Source of the DNA: Lactarius indigo
Lineage: Eukaryota; Basidiomycota; Agaricomycetes; Russulales; Russulaceae
Length of the DNA: 64,000 nt
Direction of reading: 5' to 3'
Assembly: GCA_025766275.1 (NCBI GenBank)
Contig: JAFKAC010000003.1
Location: forward strand, 496,001-560,000
Shown here: in pieces, positions 25,083 to 35,439 of the stretch
Position numbering within the stretch: the stretch's first letter is position 1
How the letters are laid out: each line of letters begins with the position of its first letter
Notes under the pieces: generated by a model
Seen by the model: only the letters and a program-made list of their open reading frames with translations
What the model was told of the DNA's origin: nothing
The model's database searches: none
Position numbers and translations under genes: made by a program

Positions 25083-25857
25083 ATGTCCGGCTCGGAGTCT
25101 TCATTCCCCTATACCCCGCGTCGCCAGAATGACCCTCCACGGGGTGCTGAGGTCAGTGCATTCCATCTCGTACCATCTGCTCATGGTCACCTACCACTCT
25201 CCAGGTTCACGGTTACGTACCCAGGCCGAATGGACATCATCCAGGCGTGAATTATGCTGGCCCATACCATGGCGTCAACGACGCCAATTTCGGCGACTGG
25301 GCCCAGTACCACGACAATGTGCGGAATGATGGCCCACCACCTCCATCTGCAGTAGGCTATCACTTATTTCTGTACCCGACATGCTCTCTCTGTTGACATC
25401 GGTCTCTTTGAAGAACTTCGAAGGTCAATATGCTTATCAAGGGAACCCGAACAGTCGATTACACACCTCCCGGAAGCGCCCAGTATTACTTTGCTACTCC
25501 TGGGCCACCCCTTGTGGAGTACCACATACCGCCAGCTCATGTACGTACACACACACTCCCCTTCTATTCACGCAAGCGTATACATGGTGTCTAACCGTGT
25601 TCAGTGCTTAGGGAATACCAAACGGCGAACACGCGCCTCCCACTGCCATGCCAGACGTCGTGGAACCGTTCTCTCAGAATGTCTCCAATCCCGACCCTTT
25701 CACTGGTAGAACGTCAGCCGTGGAAGATCTCAAACGTCTTGCTAATCGCTATTTGGATAATCCGGACTCGCGGATCGACACGCTTCGCATGGGACTGAGT
25801 CCCTCCGGTGGTCGGTTCACGGTGATGATCCTGCTCGAGGTCGACGATATAATTTGA
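25083..25857 (+). CDS. Orphan small-protein family, copy A
   Basis: First of three related genes (with 29649-30454 and 36724-37489) that I do not recognise. The start ATG is followed by MSGSESSFPYTPRRQNDPP, a lead shared in outline with B and C. Exon 2 is rich in Asn, His, Tyr, Gly and Pro (NGHHPGVNYAGPYHG) and ends in a Pro run before a donor near 25351. Exon 3 carries YAYQGNPN and YHIPPAH and ends at a gtacgtac donor near 25542. The final exon holds the best conserved part: EDLKRLANRYLDNPDSRI, then LRMGLSPSGGR and a hydrophobic end VMILLEVDDII. Low-complexity N-terminus plus a small conserved C-terminal module suggests a structural or protein-binding role. Frames need two splices and possibly one indel to join. 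Confidence 0.55.
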
Positions 25858-28259
25858 AGTTCTTTGGACCTGCTGGACAATGTGTCAAATTTGTGGTCGT
25901 CACGGTACCGTAGAGTGTCATTTATACGACATGTAGTGCTTTATTTTCCCTATTAATCGCCAAAGGACATTCTAACCCTCGTCTTCCAGTTGGGCCAGGA
26001 GGATTGAGTTCAATAAGACGCGTGAGATGTTCGAGTAAGGAACGATGTGTAACACACTAAGTTTTACCTTGTATTTTACTGTGCAATTAAACAATGTTCG
26101 CACTGGTACAACAGCATAGATGCATAAGATGCAATAGGTGCCAGACGTGGTCAACCAGAAGGACCGATATCTGGCAGGGACATGGGAGAGGATGGCGCTG
26201 AAGTGCCGCCAGTCTTGCGGTTGCCGGATTCGTCGCTTACGACACCAACCTCACGCATCACGAGTTCTCGGAACCGGCCGCACCGTGCCTTCTTTTCCAC
26301 CAGAAACCACTCTACTGTATTGGGGTCCAAGGTTATTCCGCATAGCCTACAATTGCCTGCGTATATAGCCATCCGCCTTCGGTTTGTACCCACCATCAGA
26401 TTCGGATTCTCATATCCTTCATGAGTCATTCGCTTAGAACCAATGTCCTTCAAATTTGCACCAAACGAACTTGGACTTGAACGACTGCGTTGGCATTCAG
26501 CCAGAGTTAAACCGGAATCGCCAGGAATTGGAGTGGATCAGCCAGATTTCCACGTCAAATAGTAGCACCCTTGAAAGGTACTTAGCACCTGTCGTAGCTG
26601 TGGACTAACATCACTAGTCCCACGACCTTGTATAAGTGTGCGCAACTAGTTGGGTCAAGACTTCTAGGGTCGCCTTTCGAGTTTCTTAGGACTGCTTCTG
26701 ACAATTTGGAATGTACAAAAGGGCTAATCGCGTCTTTAATACCGTCTAGAATTTGGCTTACCACTTTTAAAAAAAATCAATTTATACTCCGGAGTGCAGG
26801 CCAGAGACTCAGACCGGAATTTGGCTTACCATCTCTTCGGTGTTTCGTATTCGGTGGGTTACAGTGGGTACCTGCCAGTGGTCAGACCGGTGAAGGCTTC
26901 AGTTGGCGCTCATTGACGGGGGGACAAGCGAGTAGGGTGAGAGGTGTTCTGCACAACGAGTATGATACACTTTTCAGAGACGATTCACATGCTCCTCGAA
27001 TGGGAGGACAGCCCTCGGCCCAAATAATTCGTCAGCCCTGCGCGCACACACGCTCGATCCTAGGGAGATGTTAGGATTCGGAGCATGGCCAATCCGCCGT
27101 GATAGGTGGGGATCAAGCGTTCTAGATGACACACTTCGCTATCGTAGGTGGCTGCCACAGAACAAGCCAATATCCAGAATTGGGGGCAGAAGCATGGTGG
27201 GCTGTCCCCGCTCAGACGGGCGGCCTGTGTCTGGCTATGTGGGGCTAAATAACGTTCCTTGTGATCACTCCATCTCTCACGCTCATCGCTCGATACTGCA
27301 GGTAGCCTACGCCATGATAAATCAAATAACCTTCTAGTGTTAGCGGAGTATAGAACGTAACAGGAAAGTAAGAGCACCAAGTCCTCATGCATCAGCATAG
27401 GTTTTTAAATTTTTTAAAAGTCCTCATGGCCTCGTATTGCCAGGCAGTGGCCCCCAGCTGTCGTATGACGTGTCATGAAGGCTTGATTCTTGAAGCTCGA
27501 GGCCTGGAGCTCGAAGTAAGCAGCCATGCCATATATGTAGAGGCACGTTGAAAGGAAATGACAAGTGCGCTGTGGTGGCTGTGAATGCACAGGACTCGAA
27601 CTAACTTGAAGCTTAAAGCACTGGCAACGCTTTGTTCATCGATTTACTACACGAGGTCTCTCACTCGCACTCCCTCAGTACAGTGATCATCTATATATAA
27701 TACTGCCTATGATCTCATTATCAATTCCTTTTGGCTGTAACACGTTAGTATTTGTTGTGAGGAACGAGTGTATTATCTTGCTCGGGGGATAATACAAATT
27801 AAGTAACGCCCCCATACCGCACTCCTGTAGACTAACAAACATGAAATAAAAGTAAGAGAGATGGCGATGTCACGCATATCTAGCGTCGTGAACGCTCCCG
27901 CGAACGCCCAAGACGCAGGCACAGACCCAACCTTTGAAAAACGCGTGACTTCACTTGAAACAGATTGGGATCACTTGCCTGATGCCACTGTCACCCCACC
28001 GAGAGGGGGAGGGAGGGAGTCATAGGGAATTGGAGCCCATCAACGAAGGAAGCCTCGCGGAAGTGGCCAGCGAGCCGCATCGGATATCGAACACTCCTTG
28101 CCTTCCTTTTTTCGCCGACCCACGCGTGACGTCAGAAATCATGCATTAATCATGTGTTAACCACGTACCATCCTTGCACCTACTCGCACTGGGAACCGGG
28201 CCACTGGTTATCGCAACACCACCGAGTCTGTCTGATCGGCGTCAGATGCATCCACATGG
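25858..28259. other. Intergenic region between orphan gene A and the duplicated unit
   Basis: About 2.4 kb with no gene that I can support. A near-direct repeat of gaatttggcttacca occurs at about 26751 and 26818. A 54-codon frame at 27861-28025 (MAMSRISSVVNAPANAQDAG at its start) could be an isolated first exon. Longer frames at 26628-27074 (+) and 27060-27398 (-) have no recognisable features. A second TGACGTCA palindrome lies at 28127-28134. Confidence 0.45.
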
Positions 28260-29648
28260 CTAGTTAGGGTCGAGGTTGAAATGGAGAAGCACAGATTTTG
28301 ACACGTACACAGAGCCGATGGGGTTGGAGACCATATCTTTGCTGATTTGTTTTTCCTCTGGTTAAATTGGCACAGAGCAACGTTAACGCGGAGGGAATTA
28401 GTATTGGGTCCAGGTAAATCCTCGTATCGCGCACCAGCTACCGCCTCCAGAGTAGGATCTACGTTTTTAAATAAATAAATAACTATCTGTATGCACCTGC
28501 GCTTTCCCAGAAACAAAATCGAGGGGCGAAGGTGTCGGAATTAGTGCCAGTAGGTGGTAAGAGTTGCCTCCAGGTGATGTAGCAGGAAACGGTCCATCGT
28601 AGGGAGGTGGACAAGGAAGACCAAAGGAAATGGTATAAGGTATGGTTTTACTCTTTGAAATTCGTTAGCGAGTAGAGAGCGAGTGTTATTGAGTGGGCAA
28701 CGGCCATCGGAGCGGATCCCTGGCCCGGGATCCGACAAGGAAAGGTGGCACTGCCTCAGGCCAGGGAGAACCCACCTGGCCGCCTTTACTAGGAATGCGA
28801 GGCAGCCACGCGTAACGCCTTCGCCGTTGGCACCGGATGGGACTTACTATCATAGACCACCATGTTCCATCAGCATGATTTCTATTTCTATTTTTTCTCT
28901 CATTCGTGCCCACCCAAGCAGCTCGCGACCGTCACGGCGTCCTGAGCGGCCCGCCCTCCTTGCGGTCCCACCAAGCTCAGTCAGAGACAGGGTATAATGC
29001 AACCAAACCACCCCCGTTGAGGATGTATTCTATCGCAGAGCTGCATGTTCCAGAATATCGCTTCTCACTCCAAGCCAGCATCAGCGACAGGACGGCGATC
29101 ATTCCTATGAGCAAACAACGTGCCCCCTTGTGTTCTGAGACCTGGACTGTGGCCACACGGTGTGGCTCACTCCCCATCGGACGTCCTCAAGTCAACCTTC
29201 AAGGAACCCGTCAAATGTGCCACTGTGTCATACATCCATCGGAGATCCCTCGTGTCATACTATCCCATATATCTTATAGTTTGGCATTGAAAGCGACTTA
29301 TAGTGTGACTAGTACCAATTCCCGGGCGACTGGTTTCTACGTCATAGCAGAACTTGCATGTCCTCCCCTCCGCCATCCTTCAGCCTTGCCTTGCCTGCAC
29401 CGTACTCCCTTGCACACATTGCTTTGTAAAATCTGAGCATCTCATCACCGAAAACATGCTGAACCCTTGACCACCGTCCATGCACCCAACCTCGAGGCGA
29501 GATCTCTCACGGCCTCGCACGTTCACAGTACTAGGATACTTAATCCCTCAGTTCTGGGATTGGGAGTCCCTCATCACTACTACGTTGTTATTCTCTCACT
29601 TGTGTAGCGACCTAAACTTGAGCTTGCGCAAAGGAAGAACGCCCCTAA

Positions 29649-30454
29649 ATGTCAAACGAGTCTTCATTCCTCCATTCCCCACGTCCCCAATATGACCCTT
29701 GTGGAGAATCCCGAGGTTAGGCCCGTTGCATGGTCTAGCTCCTGGCCACTCATCACCGCATATTGTGCTCTAGCTCTCTCACTCAACAAACAATCACAGC
29801 AACCTGCACCAGCTGAATGGGCATCAACCAGATGCAAATTTTACTGGCGCCTACCATCATCCGAACTACGCCGGTTATGGACACTGGGCGCAGTACCATG
29901 GCAGTCCGTACCGTAACATTCCGCGGCTTGAAGGCCCACCTCCAGCTGCGGTAGGTTGTCACTTATGTGTATACAAAACGTGCACGTTTTGTTGACGTCG
30001 GTTTTTTTTTTTTTTGAAAAACTTAAAGGGACAATACACTTATCAAATGAACCCGAATCATATCGGTTACCCTTCTTCTAGGAAATGTACCCGAACATGC
30101 TTGTCCCTCCTGGCCCATCCCGTGGAGCGTACTACGTACCACCGGCTCACGTACGTTCTCTCTCTGTGTTTGTTACTTACCTACCTTGCGTACAGTGTGT
30201 TGACTACACGCCGCAGGACATATCAGACGGCGGAGTCAGAGGTCACCCGCTACCCGTGCCAGACGTCGCGGATACCTTCTCCAGGAGCGTTCCAGAACCC
30301 TGCGCCTTCCGGAATGTCGGTCATGGACGACATGAAACGTCTTGCCGATCGCTACCTCCATAACCCTGGCTCACAAGTAAACATTCTTCGCATGGGGCTG
30401 AGCCCCTCCAGCGACCGGTTGAGGGTGATGATCGTGCTTGACATTGACTTTTGA
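29649..30454 (+). CDS. Orphan small-protein family, copy B
   Basis: Second family member. The start MSNESSFLHSPRPQYDP aligns with copies A and C. The Pro-rich exon contains HQLNGHQPDANF and GYGHWAQYHG and ends GPPPAA at a gtaggt donor near 29952. The middle exon begins GQYTYQMNPN and ends YYVPPAH at a gtacgt donor near 30149. The last exon has MDDMKRLADRYLHNPGSQ, LRMGLSPSSDR and VMIVLDIDF. An apparent extra base near 29715 breaks the N-terminal exon; copy C has no such break there. The whole gene sits inside the left unit of a segmental duplication. Function unknown. Confidence 0.55.
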
Positions 30455-30779
30455 GTGGACCCAAGGCGACGCCGGTGGGTGCCATAAGAAGGACGTGTGA
30501 CCATTCTGTTCAGAATCGGTTGGTTTCCATTCCTTTTTCTTCTCGGTTCTCTTGTCTCCACACCTACATCTACACGGGCCTCGACGTGGACTCTTGTTCT
30601 CGGCAGACGACTCAATGACGACGTAGCTCATCGTACCAATACTACGATGTACTAACAAGTTCTAGGAAAGGCACTATGCTCGATCATTCTTATCCAATGC
30701 AGTACTTAATCGCTCTCCATGGACCACCATCGATTCCCGAACTGGGACACAATAGATGGTTCTAAGCGCTGCAAGGTGG

Positions 30780-30930
30780 TTAGTCTCGCGCCACTGGTGG
30801 TCACTGGACATGCCATATAGGAAACGCAGGTGGCGGGGAAAGTCCGGTGCTTAACGCCGAAGAGTAAGCGCGGGTAACCAGGTATTGTAGGGTGTCCAGG
30901 GAAAGGGGGGCAGGAACAGCCTATCTCTTC
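30780..30930 (-). pseudogene. Fragment of an unrecognised gene convergent to orphan gene B
   Basis: On the - strand this stretch encodes pieces PGHPTIPGYPR, KHRT and RHLRFLYGMSSDHQWRE, with a one-base shift between them. They align with the better preserved copy at 38120-38330. Conservation in this frame between the two duplicated units argues that it was coding. The family is unknown to me. Confidence 0.35.
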
Positions 30931-30950
30931 GGAAAAGACATCAAGAGATC

Positions 30951-32273
30951 GAACGCGTACAAGGGTGCGGCAGATGCGTGATAGTACGGTGAGAGAAAGA
31001 AAAACCAGAGGCCGTTCGGGATAAGTGTGTACTCGTTGGCGTTATAGGACCACCACGGGGCACTTCTTGGAGAGGATCAGGAAATTTTTTTTCTTGAACC
31101 GGAAACTCAGGGTTTCCAGATCCTGTCCAGGTCGGCCTTTGTCTTCTACAGATCGCGTCATGGGGTCATCCATGCTGATGCGCATGCGACTCGCGCTCCC
31201 AAACTGCAGACTTTTGGCGCAATTCCCATCACCAGGCTGGGTGTGGCCAGCTTTCACCTAGGAGTACTCTTTTAACTAGTGCTGTATGTAAGAACTCAGG
31301 AGAGTTGGGCGCCTGACTGCAAGTTATGACTCGGAGTCGCATCAGAACTTGCCTTTGAGTCACGTGGGAACATTCGAGGATATATGATGTCTTGGCCCAT
31401 TGCTTTCGCTTATTGGTCACCTTGGTGGAAGATCGACACAACAATAACTTCAAAAACAACACAACCCCTGTGGGGATACTTTCCTGTTGTGTTGATCGAA
31501 TGGTGAGTCACTACATCCAACTTGTGGAACTTGCCGACTTGTGGAACTTGCCGACTAGCATGGTGTTTACGATTGGAGAACTATCGTTTGGTCCAATTGC
31601 CCTGTCACCATGTCGTACTTATGCACGGAAGTGTGAGAACTATTCGCCGTTACCCTTAGATAACGACACAATGAAAAAGGTGAGTCACGACGGTCTCAGC
31701 TTGGTGGCACTCACATGAACAGTAGTGCTGCGGTACTGACAGAGAAGCCCGTCCGTGGACTATACGCTACTCTAAAAGTTGGAAGGTGCGCGGGTTCCTA
31801 GCGAGCCTAGCACCACATAAATCACAGAGCATCCTTCGAATTGATTTTCGGCACATCAATGGTAACTTCACTGTGTTCGGCCTGACGCCTGACGCGTATC
31901 TGACTCATCGGATATGGGACCGCACACTTTGGAAATTCATGCCTTACGTCTCCACAGCCTGTCAATACACCGTCGCGGCCAAGAATGTGCGGCCATCACA
32001 TACCGACGTTGTTATTGCAATGAGCCTCATTTATTGTCACTGACTCAGCGCCTATCGTCGCTACTGCCTCACAACGTCCACCGCGCTCTTTCCCAATTCC
32101 CAAGCTCTTTAATTCCACCTCTCTAATATACGTATTGCATGTTTTCTCCATTAGTCGGTTGGTGTCTGTTATAAAGCGGGTGGTTTTTGCTGCATACTTC
32201 CCCACCGCTCTCCTTCAGTAGTGCGACAGCTTCACCACTTCTCAACCCACCCACCTGGACCAGACTCGAGAAA
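30951..32273. other. Intergenic region upstream of LysM gene
   Basis: No gene recognised. A perfect 17-bp tandem duplication (acttgtggaacttgccg) lies at 31520-31553. The promoter of the LysM gene should be at the right end; tataaagcg at 32169 is a possible TATA element about 105 bases before its ATG. Confidence 0.45.
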
Positions 32274-32859
32274 ATGATCACTACCAAGCAGCTCTTCTCC
32301 GTCGTCGCCCTCTCCGCGTTCTTGGCCGTTGCGTCCGCTCAGACGAGTGAGGGCTGCACCCGCACCGGCACTGTTCTGGAGGACGACACTTGCGACAAAC
32401 TCTCCGCCCGCGACGGCGTATCCACGTATGTAGCTTTGTGATCATGGGGGACACCTTCTGATGATCATCGTTTACTGTAGCTTCCAGCTGGCCAATGCCA
32501 ACCAGGACGTCATCAACGCTGCTTGTGACAACATCTTCCCTGATGAGGTACAGTTTCGTTATCATTTGCACGCACTTTTCGGTGTGCTGAGCAGACGCTG
32601 CACAGATTCTTTGCTTGGGCTTAGAGGGCAAAGACTGTACCACGGTCACGGTGGTGCAGTCGGGTGATACATGCGGCGCAATTGCCAGTGCAGCGGGTAT
32701 CTCGGTGACGACGCTCCTTGCGAATAATCCCGAACATCGACTGGGGGCTGCAGCAACATCTATCCCGACGAAGTAAGATTAACTTCGCGATCCACAGTCA
32801 GATCTTAATCATCCAGTCAGGTTCTGTGCACGGACAGTCAGATATTCGACTACAATTAG
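32274..32859 (+). CDS. Secreted protein with two LysM domains (frameshift as written)
   Basis: LysM modules bind chitin or related N-acetylglucosamine polymers; secreted fungal LysM proteins often shield hyphae or sequester chitin fragments. The start has a classical signal peptide (MITTKQLFSVVALSAFLAVA, then SAQ as cleavage site). Four exons are visible: 32274-32425, 32481-32547, 32606-32772 and 32821-32859. The first LysM spans CTRTGTVLEDDTCDKLSARD and continues as FQLANANQDV and CDNIFPDE. The second contains VVQSGDTCGAIASAAGI and LLANNP, then GCSNIYPDE and VLCT. Paired cysteines fit disulfide-bonded fungal LysM domains. Two extra bases near 32732 and 32745 disturb the second domain. The product would be short, about 140 residues, with no other domain, as in effector-type LysM proteins. 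Confidence 0.75.
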
Positions 32860-33149
32860 GAGCGGGACACTATTCGCGAGAGTAGAAGGCTGATGATTAT
32901 GTGCTAGCGGAACAGAATTGTCTGTCAGCTTTAATCACCATCGTGCCTCCGCTGTAGTTTGATAATTACCTACCAAAGATCTGATGAATGAAATCTCTCC
33001 ACATAGAGGAGCAGGTGGACATGTGTCTTGAACCACTTTCTTACCCAGTTGTAAGAATGCACAGAAGACGGTATAGAATGACTAGCTCGAAATAAAAGCA
33101 AAACCCGAAAGCATTTATGTCAAACCAGCGTTGCGCGAATCGGTGCGTA
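32860..33149. other. Intergenic region 3' of the LysM gene
   Basis: About 290 bases between the LysM stop and the ricin-like fragment. Nothing recognised. Confidence 0.5.
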
Positions 33150-33400
33150 AGGGGGGGCACCACTGCCCGTCCTCACTTGATTGCCGGCTTCGGAAAGCCA
33201 ACGCATTCGTTAGCTTTACGAGAAAAGAGTCTAGTGCAGGGAATGTCCTACTTTCAACAAGTGAATTGTCCTTCTCAGAATCTCAGTCCATAATATTATG
33301 GGTGAGCTATGTTACACCGAGTCGGAATGACGTATACCTATCGCCTGGAAGACATGGAACGAAAGGTGACAGCAAGGGTGATACGGCCCGGAGGAATGTC
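33150..33400 (-). pseudogene. Inverted fragment of the ricin-B-like gene
   Basis: The reverse complement is colinear with exon 1, intron 1 and exon 2 of the gene at 22699-23719. It shows RSMSSRR, then IILWTE, then the same intron with CACTTGTTGAAAG before its donor and AAAGCTAACGAA at the acceptor side. The intron is retained, so this is a DNA-level copy, not a retrocopy. Stops and missing flanking exons show that it is a remnant. It lies on the opposite strand to the parent, about 10 kb away. Confidence 0.6.
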
Positions 33401-34354
33401 AAAACTGTTGGACAGTGCTTTCCAAGGTGCTTTCTCGCCACGACCTTATTCATATCGCGTGACTTGGAGGACAGATCTGGTTGAGGAGTGTCGTGCTCGT
33501 TTAGTTACAATAAGCTCAACTTTCAGGTGTGGCAAGTGGCTACTCACACAACAGCCATCCTGTCCATTTTCCTCTGACGGCCCGGGAATGCACGTGCCTT
33601 ATCTACGAGGAGCGCAAACTCAGAGGAAACGCGATTAGGAGGCCCTAAGACATGAGGTGTTCATTTGCGCCGATGGAAGGGGGGAGCCAGCTGACAGCCT
33701 GCAGGACCAGATAAGCCATCTATGCCAGTGGACATTAAATGGGTAATTTAAAAGATCGAAGTAGTAACAATCGCCGGGCGACATCTAATTATCTCCTTCA
33801 CATTCACAACCCACTGGCACCACCTTGCCCTGTACTTCTGAAGTCGCTTGGTTTGGCGTTGACAAGGGCGTTGAGATTAACTTTTCGTAATTAACAACCG
33901 CCGAGCGGCATTTAATCACCCACCACCTGCTTTACTGCTCCCCTGCACGTTTCGCTTTATAAAATGGGGACCTTTCGAAATCGCTTGTATCCCATAGTTT
34001 GGCCTTGAGACCGACTTTTTGTGAGTTCAGGAGCGACGTGATCAACCTATACATAATTGGTTCCGCATCTGGCGCTTAGTCAGCGGAGTTACCTTAGTTA
34101 TGATCGGAGATACGGTATACATCGCAAACTGACGTATGCGATGCAAGGAATTCAGCTCGTTCCGGGGTGGCTAGGAATGGCAATAGGAATGGACCCACGT
34201 TCGATTTGGTGCCACGATGAATGAAAACCAAATATGAATATGTGACAAGACTAGAGCTATCATAGAACCACCTAGTGGGAAGACGGTTCAGCGTTAGACC
34301 TTGGTGATGTAAAAACGGGTGAAGCCTTCAGGGAAAGTGTCCCTTTCGATTAGC
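33401..34354. other. Intergenic region between two pseudogene fragments
   Basis: No gene recognised. Two similar stretches (taatt/taatta followed by cgccg.gcgacatctaat-type sequence near 33770 and 33900) look like an old local repeat. Confidence 0.4.
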
Positions 34355-35121
34355 AAATGGCGTAACACACATCAGGTAGGGGTGGCCCCTGTCCTGTAAA
34401 CTTTAGTGCAGCCTCACAATCCACTCCGCACCTCCTGGCGAGTTTACAAACCGCAGATTTCAAAACATCACGCTCTGCACGGACACGGCCTTCCCGACCC
34501 TTCCCCGCCATATCTGTCATGCGCAACTGGAAAGGTACATATGGCGATCGGAAACAACATGTCACCCAAGTAGAGTAATAAGCACCTGTTTCATGGCGAA
34601 CAACTTACCAGTGATTCGACCTCGAACGAGAGAAACGAGGCCAAACGCACCTGTTACGTAACAGCTTGGGAATTTGAACACAATTGTGAATGTAGCAAAC
34701 TCGCCGCAACCAATAGTCTTTAAAGCGACAAACGCACTGACGTCGACTTTGCGATGCTGTTCTCGGAGGTATTCTCTTTCGTTCTGACGGCAACGAGCAC
34801 GTAGCCCGTCTTTCCGGGATCGGACAAGCCCACACTCAGTATATCTCTTTCCATAGCTAACCGTCGCTGCTCTCGAGAGGGTACGCGTCGGAACAAAGAA
34901 AAGTAATGGCTTTCGAAATATACCCTAGCCGAAGTGGCGTTCTCCAACGTTGCCGGGGGTGGTGTGATAACTCTTTTTAGGCTCGGGTAACGGAGGATTG
35001 TTGTCGTAGAGTAGCGGAGTGGGTCTTCAGGCTCTTCGGGACGAGCTACGAGACCACCTCCCCATCTAAGAGTAGAATTTACAGGACGGCTAGGAGTATC
35101 TTCAGTGGTAGAGACGTACAT
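34355..35121 (-). pseudogene. 5' fragment of an NDR/LATS-type AGC protein kinase gene
   Basis: Reading the - strand from 35121, the product begins MYVSTTEDTPSRPVNSTLRW. It continues through ENATSARVYFESHY and REQRRLAMERDI, the N-terminal regulatory region of NDR-family kinases that binds Mob proteins. After a frame change it reads YLREQHRKVDVSAFVALKTI, the start of the catalytic domain. Two more exons follow: GAFGLVSLVRGRITG, and KLFAMKQ joined to LRMTDMAGKGREGRVRAERD through a roughly 57-nt intron. The sequence decays after GGAEWIVRL and ends in kinase subdomain V near 34355. The Lys-containing ATP-anchor segment is present, but HRD, DFG and the hydrophobic motif are absent. Introns are retained. 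It is a truncated segmental copy of a gene expected elsewhere in the genome (the Cbk1/Orb6/Cot1 family). Confidence 0.7.
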
Positions 35122-35439
35122 TCTTCTTCGCAGCTACGGTGATGATAGAAGAGCCTTGGGTGCTAATGCCGTTGACCACAAGTAAAGGAGCACCCTCTCC
35201 GTTCGCTGTTCAGTGCTGATCCCGCGAGCCTGGTTTGCCTCTCGAATACGAGCCTTTATGGGAATGGCCCAACGTATATCTGAATGGGGCGAAGTGACGA
35301 ACGAGGCAAAATATTTTCTGGCGGAAAGGACGCTCACTGCCTAGTTTACCAAGGCCATCGGAACCCCATCGGGCCAAAGGATTTTTGCCCGATTGGCACC
35401 AGGTCCATGCACCAAATGGCTAGTGGGAGTTGGAACCAA
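35122..35439. other. Gap between kinase fragment and right duplicated unit
   Basis: No recognisable gene. The + strand frame starting at 35284 runs into the duplicated unit; see findings. Confidence 0.4.

Larger units (their letters stand above)
28260..30950 (+). repeat. Segmental duplication, left unit (contains orphan gene B)
   Basis: This interval is colinear with 35440-38290 at moderate identity. Matching landmarks include cttcaaggaacc with catccgtcgga-type flank (29198 and 36389), gtacttaatccctc upstream of the genes, the orphan gene itself, and cctcgacgtggac in the 3' flank. The right unit lies about 7.1 kb downstream in the same orientation. Confidence 0.75.

Noticed and set aside
26628..27074. 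148-codon + strand open frame
   Set aside because: Contains internal repeated sequence and no recognisable motif; neighbouring bases do not extend it through plausible splice sites.
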